10,946 nucleotides of DNA, from the NCBI GenBank assembly GCA_027858355.1, contig JAQICW010000116.1, forward strand, positions 1 to 10,946, written 5' to 3'. The position numbers and the translations under genes are program-made. Source of the DNA: Desulfobacula sp. (GTDB lineage Bacteria > Desulfobacterota > Desulfobacteria > Desulfobacterales > Desulfobacteraceae). The notes beneath the pieces are model-generated. The model did not search any database. It was not told the origin of the DNA and saw only the letters and a program-made list of their open reading frames with translations. Of the stretch, positions 5,738 to 10,946 are shown piece after piece; the stretch's first letter is position 1; every line of letters starts with the position of its first letter.

Positions 5738-7518
5738 TTTTTTATTTTTTTGATATGCTGGTTGTAATGTGAGATGATGTCCCGTCTGTAAATCAAACCC
5801 ATCAGATGGCCTGAATTATCTTCTTCCACAACAGGCAAGGCATCAATATTTTTTTGAGTCAATTTTAAAAGAGTTGTATTGAGATCTTCAGAAGGGGTAG
5901 TGTAAATCAGGTCAGACACCATGATATCTTTCATGACAACCAATTGTTCTATATGAAGGGTAAAAATAACTTCCCTTATATCATTGGAGGAAAAAATACC
6001 TGAAAAGTCTCCCTTGCTGTTAATAACCGGGAAATAATGTTGCTTTGTAGTTGAAAATATTTTTTTAAATTCGCTGAATGGCATATCTTCATTCACACAT
6101 CTGACCTCTTTGATCAGATGCCTTAAATCTTTGACTTTTATGGTTTGAAGAATATCCATCATAAATTCACCGGCATGGGCTGGAGAATCAATCCTTGATT
6201 TGAGCTGATTTTCAAATATAGTCCATCGCTGACATAATAAATAACAAATGGAACATACCAGAAGACTTGGCAGCAATAAGTGGTAGGAGTTGGTCATCTC
6301 ACTTATAAAAATAATCGTTGAAATAGGCGTGTTGGATGCTGCGGCAAAAAAACCTGCCATACCCACAATAACAAAAGAGCCTGGACTTGTGACAATAGAA
6401 GGGATAAGCAGGTTGAAAATTTTCCCCACAGCTCCCCCCATGGCTCCCCCTATGACAATGGAAGGACCGAATACCCCGCCGCTGCCTCCAGACCCAATGG
6501 AAAAGGATGTGGTAAATATTTTACCGATAGCCAATGCAATCAGAGTTGGAATGGCCACCTGGTTGAAGATTGCCTGCTGAGCAATTCCATAACCAAATGC
6601 AAGGGTATAGGGAAGAAAAAAACCGATAATACCTGTAATCAAACCACCTATGGCTGGTTTAAAATGGTTTGGGATTGATAATTTTTTGAAAAGATCAATG
6701 ACCCCATAAAATACTTTAATGTAAAGAATAGCGGTAAGCACAAGAACGCCGGCAAGAACGAGGTAAGGTCCAAGCTCCAATGGATTTTGAAATTTAAAGC
6801 CCGGAGAATCAAATAAAGAGCCCCATCCAAAAACAAGGCAGAAAGTACAATAGGCTACAACAGAGGAAATACCCGCTGGAATAATGACTTCTGATTCAAA
6901 GTCAGGATCCCGATAAAGGACTTCAGCTGCAAAAAGTGCTCCTGCCAGAGGAGCACGAAATATGGATCCAACCCCGGCACCAATACCCGCAGCCATCATA
7001 ATTCTTCTTTCTCTTTCGGAAAGTTTGAATTTGGTTGCCAGAAAAGAACCAAAGCCAGCACCGATTTGTGCAATGGGCCCTTCCCTGCCCCCTGATCCTC
7101 CTGTTGTTAAGGTAATCGCAGAAGCAATTGTTTTGATGAAAGGAATTCTGGCCCGGATCATTCCGCCTTTATGATGGTAGGCATCAATGGCAGCATCTGT
7201 TCCATGACCTTCAGCCTCAGGGGCAAATGTGTAAACGATCCACCCGCTTACAAGCCCACCCAATGCAGGGAGGATTAAAAGTATCCATTTATTAAAAGAA
7301 GTCTGGGTATGGGGCAAAAGAAGATGTTCTCCGGCAGGAGATGCAGGTCTGTATCCTGCCATGAGATCCAAAAAATAATGCATGCCCAGTCCGCACAAAT
7401 AATGGAAAACAATGGCACCGCAACCAGCAATAAGTCCGATCAGGACAAAATAAAAAAGCCATCTGCCTGCAATTGCAATATCCCGCGAGCCCAACTTTTC
7501 TCTAAAGCTCATGGGCAT
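5728..7518 (-). CDS. ClC-family chloride channel/transporter with C-terminal CBS pair
   Basis: A ~596-residue inner-membrane anion channel or exchanger with the usual multi-helix ClC core (residues ~20-435) and a cytoplasmic pair of CBS domains (~455-597). Filter and gate motifs, numbered from the TTG at 7521 (subtract one for the ATG): GHGTD (105-109) where ClC-ec1 has GSGIP; GGREGP (144-149) with gating Glu147; and GGVFGP (348-353). In APLAGALFAAEVLYR the position matching the internal proton glutamate (ClC-ec1 E203) is Val201, as in ClC channels, which argues against simple proton antiport. CBS domains usually bind adenine nucleotides. I prefer the ATG at 7518, which overlaps the aminotransferase stop as TGATG; a TTG at 7521 and an ATG at 7512 are alternatives. 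The end overlaps truA by 10 bp. Confidence 0.92.
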   Translation of the reverse strand: MPMSFREKLGSRDIAIAGRWLFYFVLIGLIAGCGAIVFHYLCGLGMHYFLDLMAGYRPASPAGEHLLLPHTQTSFNKWILLILPALGGLVSGWIVYTFAPEAEGHGTDAAIDAYHHKGGMIRARIPFIKTIASAITLTTGGSGGREGPIAQIGAGFGSFLATKFKLSERERRIMMAAGIGAGVGSIFRAPLAGALFAAEVLYRDPDFESEVIIPAGISSVVAYCTFCLVFGWGSLFDSPGFKFQNPLELGPYLVLAGVLVLTAILYIKVFYGVIDLFKKLSIPNHFKPAIGGLITGIIGFFLPYTLAFGYGIAQQAIFNQVAIPTLIALAIGKIFTTSFSIGSGGSGGVFGPSIVIGGAMGGAVGKIFNLLIPSIVTSPGSFVIVGMAGFFAAASNTPISTIIFISEMTNSYHLLLPSLLVCSICYLLCQRWTIFENQLKSRIDSPAHAGEFMMDILQTIKVKDLRHLIKEVRCVNEDMPFSEFKKIFSTTKQHYFPVINSKGDFSGIFSSNDIREVIFTLHIEQLVVMKDIMVSDLIYTTPSEDLNTTLLKLTQKNIDALPVVEEDNSGHLMGLIYRRDIISHYNQHIKKIKNQE

Positions 7519-8828
7519 CAACCATTTCTCAGGTCATTAATACCGCTCAATATGAAATCAAATAATATGTCAACATCATTTTCCTCAAGACAGGAAAAAG
7601 CCACCCGGATATTTTTTTCTCCAAAAGATATTAAACCAACACCATAATTATCCAGAAGATGAACCCTTAAGTCTTCTGCATCCACATCCTTAAGCCGGAT
7701 ACACATGAAATAACCAGAGTTAAAGGGATAAACATCAAAGAAATCATTGAATTTCGGGTTTTTTAATACTTTTTTAATTTTTAACGCTCTTTTTTTCAGG
7801 AGCTCAAATTTTTCCTGTTTATAAATTTCATAATTTTCATCTGCCATGGACTTTAAAAGAATGGTCTGGCTTAAGTGGGATGCATTGGAAATATTTCCCC
7901 GGATACATCCTGCTGTCTTTTTTTCCAGTGCTTCAAGAACGCTGTTATTTGCACCAGAAACACCATAGGTGATAAAGCCTATTCTCAAGCCCCATGCATA
8001 ATCTTCTTTTGTGGCGCCATCCAGTTTTACAGCAACAAGACGTTTATCAGCCCCAGCTAATTGGGAAAATATGGATTCTTTGCTGGTTTCCTCTTCATAA
8101 CAAAGTCCAAAGTAAGCGTCGTCACAGGCTGCTACCACATTGGTTCCCTGTTGGGCAATATCAATAAGAATACCTGCAACCTTTTTTGCTTCAGTTACAC
8201 TCAAAGAATAGCCGCTGGGATTATGGGGAAAATTTAAAATAGTAATAACTTTATCATTTTCCTCTGCCTGCTGACGAATTACTTTTTCAAAAGAGTCGAT
8301 ATTAAACCGGGTCAATTGATCATCATAGGTCTTGTAATGAACTATGCGGGCATTGTTCCTGACACAAAATGTCATATTATAATTACCCCACATCATATCA
8401 GACATAACAATCACATCATTAGAATCAATCCACATATCAGACAATATACTGATCCCATGGGTGATACCTGAAGTCACAACAGGAAGACTGATTTCTTTAT
8501 TTTTAAGAGACGGATTCTTTTTATAAAGATCAGCTTTCCATTTATTACGCAGCGCCAGAAGACCAAATGACGGGGCATAAGTTAAATAATCATCTGGTTC
8601 AATATCTTTAATATATTTTGTGAGTGAAGAAAGACTAAAGACATTGTTGCCTTGTTTTGCAATGCCAATGGTTGCATTAATTTTCTCAGCTTTTTGTTTG
8701 GCTTCCGCACTTTGACTGAGGATGCCTTTTGGAAAAAAAAGCGTTTTTCCCATATTGGAAAGCATTTCAAAAATGTGGGGATTGGATCCATTAATAATAT
8801 TGTTTAAATCTTTTGCAATTGGATTCAT
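7518..8828 (-). CDS. PLP-dependent class I/II aminotransferase
   Basis: A 436-residue fold-type I PLP enzyme that moves an amino group between an amino acid and a 2-oxo acid in the cytoplasm. The substrate cannot be inferred. Motifs are YLTYAPSFGLLALRNKW (substrate-side loop, 81-97), NFPHNPSGYSLS (199-210), CDDAYFGLCY (235-244) with the cofactor-contacting Asp and Tyr, KLDGATKEDYAWGLRIGF with Schiff-base Lys274 and phosphate-contacting Arg282, and NIRVAFSCLEE with the carboxylate-binding Arg408. The Lys motif (GATKEDYAWG) differs from that of AspC/AlaT-type enzymes, so this is a distinct subgroup. The ATG at 8828 has a modest AGAGTG site. The stop overlaps the ClC start by one base (TGATG), so expression of the two is tied. 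I see no clear promoter in the 8829-8865 gap. Confidence 0.88.
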   Translation of the reverse strand: MNPIAKDLNNIINGSNPHIFEMLSNMGKTLFFPKGILSQSAEAKQKAEKINATIGIAKQGNNVFSLSSLTKYIKDIEPDDYLTYAPSFGLLALRNKWKADLYKKNPSLKNKEISLPVVTSGITHGISILSDMWIDSNDVIVMSDMMWGNYNMTFCVRNNARIVHYKTYDDQLTRFNIDSFEKVIRQQAEENDKVITILNFPHNPSGYSLSVTEAKKVAGILIDIAQQGTNVVAACDDAYFGLCYEEETSKESIFSQLAGADKRLVAVKLDGATKEDYAWGLRIGFITYGVSGANNSVLEALEKKTAGCIRGNISNASHLSQTILLKSMADENYEIYKQEKFELLKKRALKIKKVLKNPKFNDFFDVYPFNSGYFMCIRLKDVDAEDLRVHLLDNYGVGLISFGEKNIRVAFSCLEENDVDILFDFILSGINDLRNG

Positions 8829-8865
8829 AGGTCACTCTTTTAAAATGGTTAATAAAATTAGAATC

Positions 8866-8911
8866 GAAAAAAAAACTCTGCAGCTTTATTAAGAGAAAAA
8901 CCACAGAGTTT
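8866..8911 (-). terminator. Rho-independent terminator of the PxxKW gene
   Basis: On the minus strand, AAACTCTG (8911-8904) pairs with CAGAGTTT (8880-8873) around a 23-nt loop, and the stem runs straight into a T-tract ending at 8867. It lies 23 bp past the PxxKW stop. The stem is short and the loop long, so efficiency may be moderate, and some read-through into the aminotransferase gene is possible. Confidence 0.6.
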
Positions 8912-8934
8912 AAGTAAAACTTAAAATATAAAGT

Positions 8935-9207
8935 TTATCTTCTTTTGGATGCCTTGATTGGGTTGATTTTTTGTTTTTTGGCAGCTTCAGCGATTTTAAC
9001 ATGGGTGGCAATATTACAATTTCCATTTTTCCATTTTAATGAAGGATCAGGAGCAGCAGTGCAATATACCCCGGTTTGAAATTCTGAAGATCTTGCACAT
9101 CCCATGCATTCATCAATTATGGACAGACATGCTCCTTCATTGTAGCCGCAGCCTTTTTTTGTCATGAATAAGCAGTCGTCGCCTTCCCTAATAGTTGTAC
9201 AAATCAT
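8935..9207 (-). CDS. PxxKW-family cysteine-rich protein
   Basis: A 90-residue soluble protein with eight cysteines (3, 12, 20, 27, 34, 37, 49, 64) and the naming motif PSLKW (55-59) in APDPSLKWKNGNCNIATHVK, ending in a basic tail (INPIKASKRR). The Cys pattern (CMGC pair plus spaced single Cys) suggests a metal or Fe-S site, but none is shown. I know this family mainly from sulfate-reducing and related Desulfobacterota; its function is unknown. There is no signal peptide, so it is cytoplasmic. AGGA lies eight bases before the ATG at 9207. It is monocistronic, with a promoter at 9316-9344 and a terminator at 8866-8911, and is divergent from kdsD. Confidence 0.82.
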   Translation of the reverse strand: MICTTIREGDDCLFMTKKGCGYNEGACLSIIDECMGCARSSEFQTGVYCTAAPDPSLKWKNGNCNIATHVKIAEAAKKQKINPIKASKRR

Positions 9208-9212
9208 AATAA

Positions 9213-9235
9213 TAATCCTGTAAATTAATCCTGTA
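9213..9235. repeat. Tandem 10-bp direct repeat in the PxxKW leader
   Basis: TAATCCTGTA occurs twice (9213-9222 and 9226-9235) with a 3-bp spacer. Read on the minus strand as mRNA, it gives two ACAGGA copies; the nearer one is the ribosome binding site, the farther one lies 13 nt upstream. It may be a regulator or ribosome-standby site, or simple slippage. Confidence 0.4.
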
Positions 9236-9253
9236 GTTTGAAGTTATAGGAAA

Positions 9254-9279
9254 ATAAAGAAACACATTGTTTTCTTTAT
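9254..9279 (-). promoter_or_regulatory. AT-rich leader hairpin upstream of the PxxKW gene
   Basis: ATAAAGAAA (9254-9262) and TTTCTTTAT (9271-9279) form a perfect 9-bp inverted repeat with an 8-nt loop, inside the predicted ~100-nt leader. It could be an mRNA stability element or a regulator site. The stem is A-T rich and so weak as RNA. Confidence 0.35.
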
Positions 9280-9315
9280 CATCTTATTTTTTATTATATT
9301 GCTATAAACGGTGCT

Positions 9316-9344
9316 GATATATCACAATTTTAAAAAAGAGTCAA
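9316..9344 (-). promoter_or_regulatory. Sigma70-type promoter for the PxxKW gene
   Basis: Minus strand: -35 TTGACT (9344-9339), 17-bp spacer, -10 TATATC (9321-9316). The predicted start near 9309 gives a leader of about 100 nt containing the hairpin and direct repeat described separately. Confidence 0.5.
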
Positions 9345-9356
9345 TATTTGAGTTCT

Positions 9357-9385
9357 TTGCAAACCATAATTTTTTTATATATAAA
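9357..9385 (+). promoter_or_regulatory. Candidate sigma70-type promoter for kdsD-pfk
   Basis: TTGCAA (9357-9362), a 17-bp spacer, and TATAAA (9380-9385), about 75 bp upstream of the kdsD ATG. The DNA is very AT-rich, so chance matches are likely. It is divergent from the PxxKW promoter, whose -35 lies only 13 bp away. Confidence 0.35.
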
Positions 9386-9459
9386 ACAGCTTGAGTATTG
9401 TATATAAAAAGAGTAAAGCAAATTTTTTACAACCCATAAAAATGAGATAAGATTTCATC

Positions 9460-10446
9460 ATGATAATAGATAAAGCAAAAGAAGTATTAAAAATAGAAGC
9501 TGACAGTATCTTGCAATTAACCAAGAAAATTGGTGTCTCTTTTGAAACGCTTGTTAATGCAATATGCAATTCCAGGGGGCGAGTTATCATTTCCGGTATA
9601 GGAAAATCAGGCCTGATTGCTAAAAAAATCGTTGCCACTCTTGTAAGTACTGGAACTAATTCAATGTTTTTACATCCGGTTGAAGCCCTTCATGGGGATC
9701 TGGGTATGGTCAGCAAAGAGGATGTTTTTATCGCAATTTCCAACAGCGGTGAAACCAGTGAGCTTAACCAATTGCTCCCGGTGATCAAAGATATTGGGTG
9801 CAGGCTTGCGGGATTTACAGGAAATCTTAACTCCACCATGGCCAAAGTATGTGATATTGTTATTGATACAGGGGTGCAAAAAGAAGCCTGTCCCTTTAAT
9901 ATGGCTCCGACATCCAGCACAACGGCCCAGCTTGCCATGGGAGATGCCCTGGCTGTTGTACTGATTACCAAAAAAAAATTCAAAAAGAGTGATTTCATGA
10001 AATCCCATCCAGGAGGAATGCTGGGGCAACGCCTTTCATGCAGGGTTGGTGAAATCATGTTTGAAACGTCAACTTCACCATGGGTTTTGACAGGATCTTT
10101 AATGAGCCTTGCTATAGAACAAATGGAGAAATTCAAGTTAGGTGCGGTGATTGTCCTGGATAAAGAAGAAAAACTGAAAGGAATTATCACTGACGGAGAT
10201 ATAAGGCATTGCATAGCCAATAACCAGACTGATTTAAAAGCTCAAACAGTAGACGCTGTAATGACTTCAAATCCCCATGCATTATATGCTGAATCTTTTT
10301 TATACGAGGCCTTAAATCTTATGGAAAAATATCAGATTACTGTACTTCCCATTGTTGATAAAGACAACCGAATTGACGGGCTTTTACACTTACATGATAT
10401 CCTTGGAAAAGGATCTTTTCAATTTAATGGAGGGCTCAATGAATAA
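9460..10446 (+). CDS. kdsD: D-arabinose 5-phosphate isomerase (KpsF/GutQ type)
   Basis: The enzyme interconverts ribulose 5-phosphate and arabinose 5-phosphate, the first step toward Kdo for lipopolysaccharide or capsule. An N-terminal SIS domain (about 35-190) carries GIGKSG (46-51), HPVEALHGDLGM (72-83), ISNSGETSE (93-101), ACPFNMAPTSSTTAQLAMGDALA and SHPGGMLGQ (182-190). Lys49, Glu101, Glu142 and His183 match the E. coli KdsD catalytic set (K59, E111, E152, H193) at a constant offset of ten. Two CBS domains follow (about 199-250 and 262-320). Length is 328 aa, as expected. The ATG at 9460 has only a weak upstream site (GAGATAAG). The last 8 bp overlap the phosphofructokinase start. The same family includes the paralogs GutQ and KpsF; KdsD is favoured as a single housekeeping copy. 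Confidence 0.93.
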   Translation: MIIDKAKEVLKIEADSILQLTKKIGVSFETLVNAICNSRGRVIISGIGKSGLIAKKIVATLVSTGTNSMFLHPVEALHGDLGMVSKEDVFIAISNSGETSELNQLLPVIKDIGCRLAGFTGNLNSTMAKVCDIVIDTGVQKEACPFNMAPTSSTTAQLAMGDALAVVLITKKKFKKSDFMKSHPGGMLGQRLSCRVGEIMFETSTSPWVLTGSLMSLAIEQMEKFKLGAVIVLDKEEKLKGIITDGDIRHCIANNQTDLKAQTVDAVMTSNPHALYAESFLYEALNLMEKYQITVLPIVDKDNRIDGLLHLHDILGKGSFQFNGGLNE

Positions 10447-10946
10447 GTTTGATTTCAACACAGATATTCCAACCCTTGGTGAAGCAAAAATTATCTCCCC
10501 ACTTAAACGTCATACAAAATCAGGAGAACCGGTCAAAAGGATTGTTTCAGATGAAGCAAGAATAATTGTTAATGTTCAAACAGATCATATAGCAGCAAAT
10601 CAGAATAAAATTATCAGCTTTGAGATGGCAGGCCCCAGGGAAAAAATTTACTTTGATCCAAGCAAACTGAAATGTGTTATTGTAACCTGTGGAGGCTTAT
10701 GCCCTGGATTAAATGATATTATCCGGTCCATCGTATTGGAACTCCATCACATATATAATGTTAAAGCAATTTATGGAATCAAACATGGGCTTCAAGGATT
10801 TATCCCTGACTTTGAACATGAGATAATGGATTTAAACCCTGGTTCTGTTTATGGAATCCAAAATACAGGCGGGTCCATGTTAGGTTCTTCAAGGGGAACC
10901 CAGGATATCGGTATAATAGTTGATTGTCTGGAAAGGATGAGCGCCG
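10439..10946 (+). CDS. 6-phosphofructokinase, N-terminal part (3' end outside window)
   Basis: The first 169 residues of a phosphofructokinase, which phosphorylates fructose 6-phosphate in glycolysis. An N-terminal extension of about 75 residues (with FEMAGPREKIYFDP) precedes VTCGGLCPGLNDIIR (82-96), the phosphate-donor loop, GIKHGLQGF (113-121) and GGSMLGSSRG (144-153). This long-leader form is the plant-like/PPi-type clade, not the short E. coli PfkA form. The GGDGT/GGDDS region that separates ATP from pyrophosphate use lies beyond the window, so the donor is undetermined; the SSRG context leans to ATP. A strong GGAGGG site lies four bases before the ATG at 10439, inside kdsD, with which it shares 8 bp. 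Confidence 0.88.
   Translation, partial: MNKFDFNTDIPTLGEAKIISPLKRHTKSGEPVKRIVSDEARIIVNVQTDHIAANQNKIISFEMAGPREKIYFDPSKLKCVIVTCGGLCPGLNDIIRSIVLELHHIYNVKAIYGIKHGLQGFIPDFEHEIMDLNPGSVYGIQNTGGSMLGSSRGTQDIGIIVDCLERMSA

Noticed and set aside
9690..10220. 176-codon minus-strand open frame
   Set aside because: It lies entirely antisense to kdsD, whose SIS and CBS motifs are clear. The product is Ser/Pro/Ile-rich as expected of a shadow frame.
1..10946. CRISPR array, tRNA or rRNA genes, transposase or integrase
   Set aside because: No regularly spaced repeats, cloverleaf-like sequence, rRNA motif or recombinase motif was seen on either strand. A tRNAscan or Infernal run would settle it.

Overview
The window looks like chromosome from an anaerobic sulfate-reducing bacterium of the Desulfobacterota, probably Desulfobacteraceae-like. 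The reasons are moderate-to-low G+C, a PxxKW-type cysteine-rich small protein (a family I associate with that phylum), a plant-like phosphofructokinase, and tightly packed housekeeping genes with one-base gaps and stop/start overlaps. The phylum is an inference from gene content, not from a marker gene.

Layout. Positions 1-317 (+) hold the 3' end of trpS. Its stop overlaps by 12 bp the end of a convergent minus-strand pair, argJ then rluB (2166-306), driven by a good sigma70-type promoter at 2200-2228. Next on the minus strand is a two-gene unit: a stand-alone NIF3/YqfO-insert-like protein (2856-2527) and a 43-residue ORF joined to it by an ATGA overlap (2530-2399), followed by an 11-bp hairpin. 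From about 2980 to 4450 lies an accessory patch that is visibly AT-rich in its 3.4-4.25 kb part. It has an orphan 122-residue gene, a terminator, a DarT-like (DUF4433) ADP-ribosyltransferase gene broken by one extra base, a transmembrane tail readable in a shifted frame just past it, and a small uncertain ORF. The patch ends in a GC-richer, 173-nt imperfect palindrome at 4276-4448 that may encode a structured RNA.

Housekeeping resumes with marR-truA (+, 4555-5737). This pair converges, with a 10-bp overlap, on a minus-strand pair: a PLP aminotransferase and a CBS-domain ClC anion channel joined by a TGATG stop/start (8828-5728). Upstream is the PxxKW gene (9207-8935, minus) with its own terminator and promoter. 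Divergent from it, kdsD (9460-10446, +) overlaps a 6-phosphofructokinase gene that runs off the right edge.

The core genes cover tRNA charging (trpS), rRNA and tRNA pseudouridylation (rluB, truA), arginine biosynthesis (argJ), Kdo/LPS precursor supply (kdsD), glycolytic control (pfk) and anion transport. The parts most worth a second look are the frameshifted DarT-like locus, the long palindrome and the coupled 43-residue ORF.
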